This document shows, one piece after another, positions 44,401 through 57,440 of a stretch of 64,000 nt of DNA. This DNA is from Cannabis sativa (taxonomy: Eukaryota; Streptophyta; Magnoliopsida; Rosales; Cannabaceae). Location of the stretch: assembly GCF_029168945.1 (NCBI RefSeq), contig NC_083610.1, positions 72,903,580 through 72,967,579 of the forward strand, in the 5' to 3' direction. Numbering within the stretch: the stretch's first letter is position 1; the number at the start of each line of letters is the position of its first letter. A program made the position numbers and the translations under genes. The notes under the pieces were generated by a model, which was given only the letters and a program-made list of their open reading frames with translations, searched no databases and was not told the origin of the DNA.

Positions 44401-47400
44401 TTCTAACATTTGCTGGCTTTTTCTTTGCATTTTGCGAACATATTTTTTATTGTTTGCAGTATGGCCAAATTGAACTAATTTGGGTTAAAAGATTCTTGTC
44501 ATCAAAGACAGACGAGCTTCTTCTTTTACTATATTTAGGAAACATATCCTGTGTTTGTACTCAGGTTGTTTAACAAAAGTTTTTAGCATTTTCTTGATTT
44601 TGTCACTATTTTTTGCTTACAAATTGCTGTTTATGTTGGATTCTGTAGACAGAAAAGGTTGATTTAGAGAATACAGTTGTTGATGAGAGTCAAAGACAGT
44701 GGAAGGATTGTGGGGTTTCTTCTAGGTCGAGGCAGGATAAATTTAGTGGTAAGTTATGAGAACTTGTAGCAACATTTTTATGTACCGAGTCACTTTATCA
44801 TTTCTTTGGATTGTGGGGTATTGACTTGTAATAAGAGAGCACAATTCCTCAAAAGATTTTACTCTTCTTCTGTACTGAGTACTAATTTATTGCCTTGATT
44901 ATATAGTCTTTGTTTGTGGTACTGGAAAATTTCCAAGTTAGTCTATTCAAGATGAACTGATATTGCAAAATTTAAATGTTAAATTCGAAAGAGAGTGATT
45001 TCAAAAATTATAGTGAATTTATCAAGTTTAAAACTTAAAATGATCTATTTTACTACTAGAGCCCATATATTTTACCAGTTTAGCATTTGACGCCACATGG
45101 CAGTGGAAAGGTGGCTGAAGATTTTAAGTGTCAAATTTATTTTTTTAATTTGGTAAGAGAGAGATGGTGTGAGCACATGAAAGGCGCTGTTATGAACACA
45201 TGAATTTCCAATATCTATATTGCAACATTAAAAGAATAAAGAGTGAGTTTTAAAATGGCTGAAACTTGAAGCTAGTCAATTCTTTTTCACCCGGTCTTCT
45301 TCTTTTCTTCCTCTTTTTGTAATATGTAGCATTTGATTCTTTTCAGTTCTTATTTATCTCCATGTTTTATAAATTTGTAAAATGAAGAAAGTATTTGTGA
45401 CATTTGATGAGGTTTTGTCTCCCCTGATATTAAAGTTGCTATAACTGATGTCAAGTTCTTTAGGTATTGATATCTTATCTTGGTTTAGTTTTATGTTATG
45501 TTGTGATCTTACCTTTGCGTTCATTCTTTTTCCAGAAGGAAGTGGAAGTGAGTCTGATGATGATAATGAAAGAGTTGATGCCGCAGAGGAAGAAACAGAT
45601 GATGAAGATAATACATTTTTTGATACTCGCGATTTTCTGTCGTCAAGTTCTTTCAAAAGTAATGCCTCAGATTATAGGATATCATCGTTTTCTTCTGATG
45701 ATGATGGCTTTTATGCTGTTGAGTCTGAAGATGACATTGATCCAGCCATTAGGTATGTTGGGACTAGCTATCCCCGTGTTAAGCGGCGTAAGAAATTGCC
45801 AGATCCCATTGAAAAAGAGAAGGGTGTTAGTCTTTGGTCGATGATTAAGGATAACATTGGAAAGGACCTCACTAAAATTTGTCTTCCTGTATATTTTAAC
45901 GAACCTCTTTCCTCTCTACAAAAATGTTTTGAAGATTTGGAGTATTCTTATCTCATTGACCGTGCTTATGAGTGGGGAAAAAGGGTAAGTTTCTGTGAAT
46001 TAGTAGTTAATATGTAGTTCCATTCATAAATGTGTTTGTGTTTCATATGTCATGTTTTTTTTTTCTCTCCTAGTAATTTTGTAGGTCACTATGACAAATA
46101 ATGGAGTTTCAAACTTAATGTGGTTTAATTTTATCCAAACTCGAAACACCTTAAATGTTTTGCATTCTGTTTCATGTGGTTGTTATAATTTGTATTTCCC
46201 AATTTTTTTAGAGATGATGCACTGTTGCCAACTCCCATTTAGATTTTTATTTATTTATTTATTTATTATTTCTCTGTTTACTAATTTGTCATTTTCTTTT
46301 TAAGTTTTGCAGGGTAATAGCCTCATGAGAATTCTTAATGTAGCTGCTTTCGCAGTATCTGGATATGCTTCAACTGAAGGAAGAATTTGCAAACCATTTA
46401 ATCCATTATTAGGGGAGACATATGAAGCTGACTATCCAGACAAAGGCCTTCGATTTTTCTCTGAGAAGGTAAAACTTATAGTTAATTTGCTTAAGCAAAT
46501 ATGAAAGTGTCTTCTATATCTCTTTTATGCATTCCTAGTGTAATGCCTCTGAAATTAGGAAATCCATAAGGAGGTCAAAGTATTTAGAGTTAGAAAAGAT
46601 GGAAGTTCAAGATTTGTTCCTTTCCTTCCACTTGGCCCATGGGTGGGGGCATAGAGAGGGGTGTTTAAGGGGTAAAAAAGCAGAAAGAGCGGATAATGTG
46701 GACACAAACACATTTAGGAGAAATTTAAGGCAGTTCTTATCTATGTAAACATGTTCTTATAAATAGCAGTTAACCTAATACTTGTAAATTCTTATTTTTG
46801 GTCTCAGGTCAGTCACCATCCAATGGTTGTTGCTTGTCATTGTGAGGGTACAGGATGGAAATTTTGGGGGGATAGCAATTTGAAAAGCAAATTCTGGGGT
46901 CGGTCAATTCAGCTTGATCCTGTTGGGATTTTAACCGTGCAATTTGAAGATGGGGAAGTTTTTAAGTGGAGTAAGGTGAATGGTTCTACAATTATCTATT
47001 ATTTGCAGCCTGATGTCTTTGATATTATTATATTATTGTAGCTCATCTTTGAATGGACTACATTCTCAGGTTACAACATCAATTTACAACCTCATATTGG
47101 GAAAGTTGTATTGTGATCATTATGGTACAATGCGTATAGAAGGAACTCATGGTTATTCATGCAAGCTAAAGTTTAAGGAGCAGTCGATTATTGAGCGAAA
47201 TCCTCACCAGGTACTTTCCATGCTTTTTCAACTGATTTTGTGGGTTTCTTGTGAACCTGGGTGCTGAATCGATTTTCAGTTTTACTAATTGTGTTGCTTT
47301 TAACATGCTAAATGGCTTTGGATACAGGTTTTGCTGGTTCTTTAGTTATATTGAAATAAACTCTGATATCTGTTACTTTTTACTGAACCTGTGGGCGAAT

Positions 47401-49014
47401 ACTAGTTGTGTTGATTTTATTTTACTTTTGTATGTGTTTGTTCTCTTGTTTAGAAAATGTCGCTTGAAGGTTAGGAGTTGACAAAGCACTTGAAATTGAA
47501 ATTATCTTTTACTGTTATGAATTTCATTTAAAATGAATTAATTGGAGAAAACTGCAAATGAATCTTACAAAATCTTCCTATGCATTTTGGCATGGGAATT
47601 TGATTGTGAACATAACTTGATTAGAAGATATTTTTTGTTTACTTTTCTCAGGGACTGGTGGTACTTGGTTGCAATTTTAGTTGGTTCTTTATCGTCGTTT
47701 GTTCTTTCTTTTATATTTGAGAAAACTAGTCCATGTTCTTTAACTATGAATAGAAAAACAACAAAGATAACAAAACATAACAAAAGGGAGTATTACTTGA
47801 CTTATTGGAGTATGCATTATAGCTTCAGTTTGTGGATTAATCTTCTTCTGGTACACTGTTTTAAGTATTCTCTATTTCATTAGTTTCTAATATGTCCAAG
47901 GATGTAAATTAAAAATGAAGAAAATGTGAAGAGTAGTATAACGTTTGAATGCCGTACTGGATTTGAAATCAAATGTACATAAACATGTTTATGTATATGT
48001 GTACATTTTGAGCATTTTTCTGGATTAACTTGTTTCTAAGAAGGTGAAACAACTACATATATTTTCCGGAAATAGTAAAATTGAATAGAATATTAGAATG
48101 GATTAATGAAATGCTAAATTTTATGTGAAGTTTAGATTTCTTTTGCTAATTGTTTTTTCTTCTTGTCATTTTTAATGCTGATGGTTATGTTTATCTTTCA
48201 TTTTTATCTTCGAATCAGGTACAAGGTGTTGTCCAAGATAAGAATGGAAAGACAGTGGCAACACTATTTGGAAAATGGGATGAGAGCATGCATTATGTCA
48301 TTGGCGACTGTTCTGGAAAGGGAAAAGGATTTGAGTCATTGTCTGAAGCACATCTTCTCTGGAAGAGGAGCAAGCTGCCCAAGTATCCGACAAGATATAA
48401 TTTGACGCGTTTTGCCATCACTCTGAATGAACTTACCCCTGGATTGAAGGTCATTTCAAATTTCATTAACTCCCGTGGTTGGAAATTCTGCTGTGGAGCT
48501 TTGTCTTTTATAATTTTGATTTTATTAAGATGATACTATGTGGGTGTTATAATCTGCAGTTACATTGAAAACTGAAAAGACACTGTTGTCGGGATGGAAG
48601 TTTGATATTATATATGACTTGCAGGAAAAGTTGCCTCCAACTGATTCAAGGCTCAGACCCGATCAAAGGTATCTAGAAAATGGAGAGTACGAAATGGCTA
48701 ATTCAGAGAAGTTACGACTTGAGCAGAGACAGCGGCAGGTAAGTTATTGATTTCGTTCCTTTTGTTGCTTTAATATTTTGTTGTGAGCTTTATTAGACAT
48801 GATGGATAAATATCGATGTTTGTTTGTTCACTCAATCCAAATGCAGGCTCGGAAGATGCAAGAGAGTGGTTGGAAACCACAGTGGTTTGCTAAGGATAAA
48901 GGAAGTGATTCTTATCAGTATGCTGGTGGATACTGGGAGGCAAGAGAAAAGGGAAATTGGGATTCATGCCCTGATATATTTGGTCAATTTCATTCTGATC
49001 AAATCGTTGAATAA
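41401..49014 (+). CDS. ORP1C: Oxysterol-binding protein-related protein, ORP1C-like (PH domain plus ORD)
   Basis: Ten exons: 41401-42003, 42320-42676, 44649-44748, 45536-45984, 46313-46468, 46808-46975, 47070-47210, 48219-48449, 48625-48738, 48847-49014. All introns are GT-AG and the joined frame gives 828 residues, near the size of Arabidopsis ORP1C. It starts [15 protein letters not shown], as in ORP1 subfamily members. A His/Ser/Asn-rich stretch is followed by a PH domain from about residue 120 ([20 protein letters not shown]) to 246, then a helical stretch ([19 protein letters not shown]). Next comes an acidic tract with FFDTRD, a possible FFAT-like motif for VAP binding at the ER. The sterol/lipid-binding ORD contains [19 protein letters not shown] and VSHHP at residues 556-560. 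Expected role: lipid transfer or sensing at membrane contact sites. No breaks were seen. The gene symbol is by similarity; ORP1D is an alternative. Confidence 0.93.
42677..44648 (+). other. Long intron 2 of the ORP gene
   Basis: 1972 bp between exons encoding LRQLE and TEKVD. AT-rich with poly-T and (TA)n tracts near 42,790-43,150. Open frames here are low complexity. No nested gene was recognised. Confidence 0.8.
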
Positions 49015-50260
49015 GCTCATTGCATTCTTCTGGCTTTCACCAATTCTTTTCTGTTTTTTTTTCCTCGCCAGCTTGGCTCTGTTTCAAGGAGTTGGGATGT
49101 AAATTAGATGGTAGACTTCTGTAGCTAATAATGATAAATATGAAAAGAAAAAGGAGAAGAAAAGAAAAAGTCTATCGATCTCAAGTTCCATTCATTACAT
49201 AATATGGTTAATGATCTTAGTGGTGGATGGAGTGAACCGGTGCGTCAAGAGTGAGGTTCTTCCAAGAATTATAAAATAGTAAGTAAATTTGAGAAAGTGA
49301 ATATTCTTAACAGAGTAAAGCATTGGTGGTGGCCGCCCCAAGTTGATGATTCTTTTGTGGTTTGCGTGGCACATAGTACATATTGGAGAGAGGAAACCAA
49401 GCCCAATTTCTGGCTTAAGAAATGTTGAGGTCTAGATTTTGACCTCTTTTCTAACCTCTACTGCCTATCTGAGCTTTTTAAGTGAGCACTAACAAGTCTC
49501 CTAATTTGTGATTGAGGTATAATAATAAAATGTTCTATTCATATTCTACCTCCATCTTGGGTCTCGCAACATCTACCTATTGTTTGTTGCAATTTGTGAT
49601 TTGTCTCCATAATTTAGCCTATAATTTATGTGTACTTTTGTTTTTTTGTTATTATTAATGGAGTTATAAAGAGTTAAATCTTATCAAAAAGATGTATACA
49701 ATATTGTCTTCAGTTATTGTTTACTTTTGCCATTTTTTTTTACGAAGGAAAAAGAATTCAGGCCAGTATTATGGTCGTCATCCCCTATTTTCTTCTACTT
49801 CAGAGTCAGTATCAATCTCGTTTCCATTTGACGCCCACCTAAATTGAACCGAAGAGAAAAATGATGGGCTTTTAGTAAATTTAAGGGAAAAGTATAGACC
49901 GTTTGGCGCTTAAAATCATGATAAGTTTTGAATGCAACAAATATAACAAAGAGAATCAGAAATTAAAATCAAAGAGAATAAAAGGAACAAAGAAAATTAA
50001 AGAGACAAAAATACAATAAAAACCATAAAAAAATAACAAAAAAAAAAATTAGTGGAATGTGAGAAAAAACAAATAAATAAAATTAGTTTCCTCAAATAAT
50101 CAAATAAAAAATTAAAACTTAAAACTCAATTATGAACAACAATAAAAAAAAAATAGTTATGAAAACTAGTTATTTAAAAAAACCAGTTATAAAAATAATA
50201 AAATAATATGTGTTTCAAAAACTGATTTTATACAAACCAAAAATTATACATAACATTATA
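49015..50260. other. ORP 3' flank and A-rich spacer
   Basis: The probable 3' UTR covers the first 100-150 bases (AATGATAAATATGAAAAG near 49,130). The rest is AT-rich, becoming strongly A-rich after 49,900. No gene recognised. Confidence 0.5.
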
Positions 50261-52245
50261 AAAATAGAGTAACCGCATTACCGAAAAATTAAAACCTGTG
50301 AAACTAATTTCGACCCTGTGAAACCAGTTTTGACGCTATAAAAAATCATAAATGTTAAATAATAAAGTTAACTTAAACCAGTTTCATCAAACAATCAAAT
50401 GAAAAATGAAAAAAGAAAAACACATACAAAAATACAAAAAAAAAAAAAAAAAGCACTAACAAAATACTAATCACAAACATAATCAAAACAACACACAATG
50501 CATACCAATAAAAAATGGCATTTTACAAAAATACTGGATTTGGGGTAATAGTTTTCAATTTTACTGCCACACGGCAGAATTAACATTTATACTGTCCTCC
50601 CCTTTTTTTTTCTTTTATACTGTCAATAACAAAACAAAAGTATGAGGCCTCCATCTTTGACAATCACAGACATAACCACCACAACAACACCAGGACACCG
50701 GAAAATAACCATTAATTCCGACAAGAATAAACAAAAGCAGTAAAATCGACGTCAATAAATAATCATGGCAAAACAACGGTAAAACAACACTAAAACAATC
50801 AAACAAAACAAAAGAAAAAAATGATTAAAAAAAACAAACAATCTGCTGCACAACCTCAACACCAGATGCAAAATCAACTATATTTGCAAGTCTATTCCTA
50901 GAAAATTATAAAAACAAAACTACTAAAACAACACTGAAACAACACAAAAACAAATTAAGCAAATATAAATACTTAGAAAAATATAAAAGAAACACACACC
51001 TCAAAACTCTCTTGTGAGTGAGCTCGTCAAATATATTTATAGGACAACCAAAAGAAAAAAACTACAAAAATAGCCAAAGAGAACGAAGAATAAATGTATT
51101 TATAGCATCCATCTTCCACACTCACAGACATAACCATCACAAAAACACGAGAACACCCAGAAAATACCTATTAATTCCAGCGAGATGGAGCAAGGGCAGT
51201 GAAATCGACATCAAATAAATAAATCATGAAAAACAACAGTAAAACAATACTAAAACAATACTAAAACAAAAAAAAACAATAAAAGAAAAAAATGATCAAA
51301 AATTAACTATGTTGTGCACATTCTCAATACTAAATGCACTATATTTGCAAGAAAAGTTCTAGAAAATTAGAACAAAAAAAAAACCACACTAACTCTTATA
51401 TTTTCAAAAAAAAACATAACTAAGAACTTCAAAAAATTAAAAAAAAAAAAAAAAAAAAAGAAAAGAAAAGAAGATGAAGAAGAAGAACTGAACATTAAAA
51501 ATAAATAAAAATCATGAAAAACAACAGTAGAACAATACTAAAACAACGGTAAAGATGAAGAAAAAAAAAACTTGAAGAAGAAGATGAATATTAGAACATG
51601 GGGGTGAGATTTATGTGAAAAGCTAGAAGATAAAGATGATGAAGAAGATGAATAGTGAGAAATGGGAGTGGGATTTTTAAATCTATTTAAATAAAAAAAA
51701 AAGAGTGAGACATGGGGTGTGATTTTTAAATTTATTTAAATAAAAGAAAAAGTAAAACATGTCACTTTTATGACACATCCCATCAACATTTTCATCAAAA
51801 TAATAAACATTAAATTATCTCAAAAAATAATAATTATTAAATATTAAAAATAATAAATAATAACTTTTACATCCATTAAAATAAAAAATTAAATAAATAA
51901 TTGAGCCCATGTCCCAATTAATCAAAAAAAAAAAACAAAACAATAACATAAAATTGTTGGCAGCCAAAAGAAAAAAAAAAAAAAAACAAAAGTTAATTTC
52001 GAAAAAAAAAAAAAAACAGTATAAAAGTTATGTTTGGAGTGTAACAGTGTAAAAGAAAGAAAATAGGAAAACACAGTAAACTGTGTAAATTTCCCATAAA
52101 AAAAAATAACTTAATATAAAAAATTTGTAATAATATTATAAAATAGAGCAACCCCATTACAGAACTCTCAAAATATGTAAACTAGTTTCGAACAATAATT
52201 TAGAAAAAAGCACGAACAAAAATAATAAAAAACAACACATAAAAT
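50261..52245. repeat. A-rich region with degenerate direct repeats
   Basis: Two direct-repeat pairs are visible. About 160 bp at 50,640-50,810 recurs at 51,105-51,265 (ACAGACATAACCA, AAAATCGACGTCAA / GAAATCGACATCAA, CAGTAAAACAA). A shorter pair is at 50,265-50,330 and 52,135-52,200 (AATAGAGTAACCGCATTAC / AATAGAGCAACCCCATTAC). A third partial copy of the first is near 51,510. This looks like an old, much decayed repetitive element. No coding frame is supported. Confidence 0.6.
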
Positions 52246-52249
52246 CTCG

Positions 52250-53010
52250 AAGTGATATCACATTCTGTGTTCTGATGCTTCATCTCATGATTAATGACCG
52301 CTGATGCCTCTCTTTGATTGCCTGTAACCCATTCCATTTCTGTCAATGCAAGTGAACTCATATGAGATTGTAAGTTCTCCAATCCAGTGGCCATAAGAAG
52401 ATCGACCCCTGCAGATAGAAAGAAGGGGAATATACATAATAGAGCATAGTGACAATCCAAGAAATAGACAAGATAAGAAATGATTCCCACCTACAACTTT
52501 CACAATTAAGGATCTCTTAAAGAAACAGCAATAGAACAGTACTAAAACTTTCATTGAGCCAATTCAACAGAGTTAGGCAAACATTACCCTGCGAAATGGC
52601 CTTGCTTGCTTCTGAAAACTGGATCTTTTTCTGACCACCATCAATATTGTAATGAGAGTCCACATGCGACAGTGACCTTGGGTTCCTTAACAACCAGTCA
52701 CAGACTTGACTTGATCTCATATGGATTTAAGTTGTCATCAAAGGCTCTGGTAATAGTCCCTGAATTGGAAGGTGGTGTAGTTAATTCATCTTCCTGACTA
52801 TCTTTGGCAATGGCGGTAGTTCTCTTCATCTGCATTACTGAATCTCTATGATCTTCACTAACAGAAACTACTTCTCTAGACTTCCTGCTCTCATCAAGAT
52901 TACCTGAACTTGGTGCTGATTTTGCAAACACTGGTCGTTGAGGAACCAAAATTCGCCTAGGCCCTATGCTATTCGACTGCATTACACCTTGAACTTGCCC
53001 AACAAAACCA
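52250..53010 (-). pseudogene. Gene fragment, possibly N-terminal part of a plant MPS1-type kinase
   Basis: On the minus strand an exon-like segment (about 53,010-52,711) encodes MQSNSIGPRRILVPQRPVFA and a Ser-rich, charged region. It is followed by NPRSLSHVDSHYNIDGGQKK to a GTAATG donor-like site near 52,590. A second segment begins after an intact CTGCAG acceptor near 52,410 and encodes ATGLENLQSHMSSLALTEME. The phrases MQSNSI-x-PRR and SSLALTEMEW recall, from memory, the region before the kinase domain in plant MPS1/TTK homologues. No kinase domain follows, and frames are interrupted. Intron retention argues against a processed retrocopy. Confidence 0.5.
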
Positions 53011-53341
53011 ATAAAAAGGTTAGCACAATTATAATAAAGTTGGCAAGGAATACTAATTCTGCATGCAAATTTCCTTCTACTTATATAATGGTCCAAATAA
53101 ATGTTAAAATATCAGTTTCTAGATCCTCCATAGATACCAAGCTGCAGCTATGTTCAGTAAGAAAAAAATTTTCAACCCATTTCAACTTCGGCCCACATTT
53201 TAATGGGTTATTCGGCCCAATTTTGTGTGGGTTGGTCTGCCCGCCGGGTTGCATGCTCAGCCTTACCTATGATTTGGGTCATTTATTATAATTGCCCTTA
53301 ATAATAGAAGTTAAAATATTTTTTTTTTTTTAAAAAAAATA
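53011..53341. other. Spacer between gene fragment and MITE
   Basis: Nothing definite. CGGCCC/GGGTTGG-type words near 53,185-53,250 resemble ends of hAT MITEs, but no partner was found. Confidence 0.35.
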
Positions 53342-53711
53342 GAGTAAATACCATTTTAGACCATGTGTTTTGCAAAAGTTAATAATTAGGCTAACTGTTT
53401 TGTTAAATGATAAAATGAACCTTGTATTTTCTAAAATTGTACAAATAGGACCCTGAACTGATTTTTTGTTAAAATAAAACTTAATAATAATCTTCTAGAG
53501 ATGTTATGACAAAACTAACTACATTTTCTGTATCTGTTCGTGTTAAAAATTGTCTTAAAATTGGTCATATTAAAAAATAAAACAGTTGAGAATTGAGCTC
53601 AAGGTCCTATTTTAATGTTTTTGAAAATATAAGGTCTATTTTGTCATTTAAAAAATAGAGGTGCAATTGGTAACTTTTACCAAACATAAAGTCCAAAAAA
53701 ATGGTATTTTA
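53342..53711. mobile_element. MITE with inverted ends, copy 2 of the 39540-39912 family
   Basis: It begins GAGTAAATACCATTTTAGACC and ends with the inverted counterpart TGGTATTTT. It aligns along its length with 39540-39912, including TTTTGTTAAATGATAAAATG and AGGACCCTGAACTGATTTTTTGT. It lies about 200 bp upstream of the zinc-finger start codon, in its promoter region. Confidence 0.78.
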
Positions 53712-53779
53712 AAAAAAAAAAAAAAAAAAGACATAGCATAGGCCACCGAAATGGGACAGGTAAGCGGTTGTAAAATATA

Positions 53780-53787
53780 TATATAAG
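53780..53787 (+). promoter_or_regulatory. Probable TATA box of the small zinc-finger gene
   Basis: TATATAAG ends a TA run 130 bp upstream of the ATG at 53916, leaving room for a leader of about 100 bases. The support is motif and distance only. Confidence 0.4.
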
Positions 53788-53915
53788 ATGATTTCAAAGT
53801 TGATAACATTACTTCTTTCGATACCACTCAAAATATTCTAATCGTTATCTAGGGTTTTAATTAAGCTGAAGAGAAAGAAATTAAGGGAAGAAGTAGCAAG
53901 AAAGCAAGAAAGAAA

Positions 53916-54762
53916 ATGGTGATGAAAGCAACAGGAACATCTTCAGCATTTGGTCATAATCATGATCATGATCATGATCGTGGGAGGAATCAAATGGTAC
54001 GAAGACGTTTTTTCAGATGCCCACGTTGTGAGAAGATACTAAAATGTGCTCTAGGTCTTAGGGTTCACATCGAAAACCACAACAAGCCAGCATCATCTTC
54101 TTCATCAACTGGTTATAATTGTCAATTCTGTGGACGAAGTTTCTTGAAACCACAAGCTGTTAATGGACACTTAAGGATTCACAAAGGCAGAGCCAAAGCC
54201 AGCAGGACTAACAACAATCATAATATTCTTATGAAAAAGTCTCTACTTCTTGTTGATCATGATGGAGCTCATGCCAAAGTATTACAAGAAGATCAATATC
54301 AAGATTCGGAAAAGAATCATGATGATCACAATAAGATCACGACCAACTCTGTTCTTGTAATTGATCATTATCAAGACACTGCCAAAGATCATAATAATGA
54401 TGATGATGATCATAATACTGATCAAGATAATAAGGTACGTACTACCCCTATATATATATAAATATCTACTTAATGTATACTTTGATCATATAAGTTTATT
54501 TATTTATTTTCATCTACCTGTTAATATAATTAATCATGTAGCTAGCTATGGTATTTTTTTCCCATGAAATAAAACCCTAGTCTTTTGGCACATGTATATA
54601 TTTCATCAATTAATTAATCAATAGTTTCTTGGTATATATATATATGTACTGGTACTACTATAAATTAATGGCCAATTTATTTATAAATGTACATTAATCC
54701 TAGTCGAAAAATGATCTTTGTTAAAGCAGGGCCTGATGATGACGACCAAGAAGATAAATTAG
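53916..54762 (+). CDS. Small plant C2H2 zinc-finger protein with two fingers
   Basis: Exon 1 is 53916-54434. A GTACGT donor follows, and an AAAGCAG acceptor gives exon 2 at 54730-54762, ending in TAG. The predicted protein has 183 residues. If the intron is not used, the frame ends at 54461 with 181 residues. Finger 1 spans residues 35-55 (C-X2-C-X12-H-X3-H) and finger 2 residues 69-89 with QAVNGH, a variant of the plant-specific QALGGH motif. The N-terminus has an alternating His/Asp run (residues 14-21), and the C-terminal half is rich in Asp, His and Asn. It is probably a nuclear DNA-binding regulator. The target is unknown. A MITE lies just upstream. Confidence 0.85.
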
Positions 54763-56860
54763 CCTGCACAGCTTAATTGCATGAATATGAAATGGAGATA
54801 TGGAGCATGATACGATGGTGAGGGTTAAAGTTACTGTTAATGTCAGAGATTATTACAACAAAGATTCCAATTAGAAGGGTTTATATATATAGTCATAAAG
54901 ACAATAAAAAATAGTAGACACTATTGTTTGTTTCCAATATGCATATATCTGATTTAAATATTGTATATGTGTCAATCTAATATACAAATTTGACAGACAC
55001 AGAATTAAATAGGTTATTTTGTTTGGAGACGACATTTTTAAAAGTGTTAGATTATATGGTTTGAGTGTTATTAATGAAAGCTTATTCTTCTTCTTCTTCT
55101 TCTTCTCTCTCTCTTCATTTTTTTTCTGTTACACGTACGTACTTAGTGATGAAATAATAAGTTCAAGAAGAAACATGCATGTAATATTACGGTATGCTTA
55201 ATTGTATATTCTATATTCTAACTTTAGTGAATTCCTTTGATTAGGATGTAAAATTGCATATTTTTTTAAGTGTTAATTGGTAAATAATTATAATTTATTT
55301 CATGGTTTTGTGTAAAATTTTAATTCCAAATTATTTAATTTAATCTAATATGGTGTTAAAAAAATTAGATTAAGAAAAAATATAACAAAAATGAAAGGTA
55401 GAAAGGAATAAGCATCAAATTGGGCCCAGTTCTAATGTATTTCAACCTTGGTCTTTCCAATCACTAACTAGTTAGTAGGGGTACACCGTACACGGGTGAG
55501 TTTTAACGAGTTTCGGGTTTTGGGTTTGGATTTTCGGGTTTGAGTGTGCGAATACTATAAACCGAACCCGCCCGATTGCGTGGCCGGGTTTTTGGGTTCG
55601 GGTTTTCGAGTTCGGGGGTGTGCGGATACTATCAACACAATTGTCATTTGCGATTGAGCTCACAAAACTCACGGTCCAACTTATAATTCTAAGCTCATGG
55701 AAGCCTTCACTAAATTTCAGCAAGCTTTCACTTCACTTACAGGAAATGTTTAAAAATATACCAAAATTAAAAAAAAATAAAAAAAATTGAAAAATATATA
55801 TAGATTTTATTTAAAAAAATACGGAATGGTATTAATTTTATTTACAAAAATATGATTCTTATTTTTTAAAATAATTTTAACAAATTTGTAAACATTTTTT
55901 CACATAATTTGTAAATAACATTTACAAAAACTAAACACATTATATTTGTAATTAACTATTTTTACAGTTAAAAACTAATATTTTTTCTCAACCGTCAACA
56001 ACACCATGTCAATGTAATTATTTGGGATAATTACATGAAACATCATTTTTTGTAAAAAAAATTATATTTTTACGTTTAAATATCTTTTTTTACATTTTTA
56101 CAGTTTTCTATAAAAATAATACGAAAACAACAAGAAAACTCCATAAAAGTAAAAATAACATTTAAATAACATCAAAATAGCAACAAAAATTAACATACAA
56201 GTAACAAAAAATCAATAATAAATTAACAAGAGTACAACATAAAAAGATCGTATTTTCTGTAAATAAAATCAAAAAAATCGTAAAAGTGTTTAAATTTCAT
56301 AAAATTGTATTTTTATAATTTTTTTTGTTGTTTTTGTGTATTTGTGAAATAATTCCTAATTTTTTCCACTTTATTAAGCAACATGGGCCTCATACAATCT
56401 TTTCGGCCCAAGAACCATATTTCATTAAATGTCCACGTTCAAGTTTCTAAGAAGGCCTATGTAGTCGATATACAATCCAATTCCTCCCTGGTTTTCCAGT
56501 TAATTTTCCCTGCCACTTAATTTCTCCATTATTTGCAGCTCTTTTTGGCTAATGTCTTCTACATATTTTCTTTTTATTGATGTGGATATAGTCATACGAC
56601 AAGCTTATTCTACTATTGCAACCATTTTCTGAGTTTACACACGTAAATTTTTGGTAGAGGTCTCAAACTGATATATAATACATGAAATGAATATTTCTTT
56701 TTTAATAAGATTGATAAATGTGAGATGTTCATTAATTTTGTACATGTTTTACGGCTTTTATTTTTATACCCCCTTTTTACTTTTTTTTTTTTAAATTAAA
56801 TAAATATAGTTGTAATTAGTAATTGTTTACCCAGAAACTCACTCTGGTGATGTGGACATC
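54763..56860. other. Intergenic AT-rich stretch
   Basis: At 55,478-55,625 there are repeated CGGGTTT / GGGTTCGGGTTTTCG words beginning GTAGGGGTACACCG, which resembles a hAT MITE end, but no matching right end was recognised. The rest (55,740-56,850) is A/T-rich without genes. Confidence 0.45.
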
Positions 56861-57440
56861 AATATTTGACATGTGTCAAGAAATAAAACATCTCAGAGTT
56901 GAGTAGTCCCTAATTATGGCAGTCGACCTGGAAGGGGTCCCTAACCCTGTGCCCAAGTTGACTCTGGGAACTCTAAAATGGTTGTTTGGATCCCTCTAAG
57001 TAGTTTCCAACTCACTAGCTTTCAGTATTCTGTAACATAGACATGAAGAATCTAAATTCAAGGCCTGGAAGTTGAAAATACACAAAGCAACAACCCAGAA
57101 GTCAACCCGGGTGCCTAGCGCCCAGATTGACAACCCTCATAGGGTTTAGGTTTTCGAACCAGTCTTAGTGCCAATGGGTCAAACTTTATACTGTCAGAAG
57201 AATTAGACATGCCAAGAACATATTTGAGACAACAGAATCAAAATCAGAGCACTTTTAGTTTTAAGCCCCTGGAGCACCAGGTACCCCAGACACCCAACAC
57301 CAAGGTTGACATATTGTCAACTTGGAGCACTTCCAACCACAATACTAAAGAATTATACCCGAGAATTTTCTTCGTCTTCATTCAAAACGAGGAAGCAAGT
57401 ACTTTCGAAGGAGAAACGGATCAACTTGGAGGCCAAAATG
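56861..57440. repeat. GTTGAC-type repeat block, left part
   Basis: Diverged units containing CCCAAGTTGAC, GTGCCTAGCGCCCAG and ATTGACAACC words. The frame at 57209-57625 reads through repeat units and is not a recognised gene. Confidence 0.6.

Noticed and set aside
55472..55723. 83-residue minus-strand open frame
   Set aside because: It overlaps CGGGTTT-rich repeat words that resemble a hAT MITE end. Low complexity.
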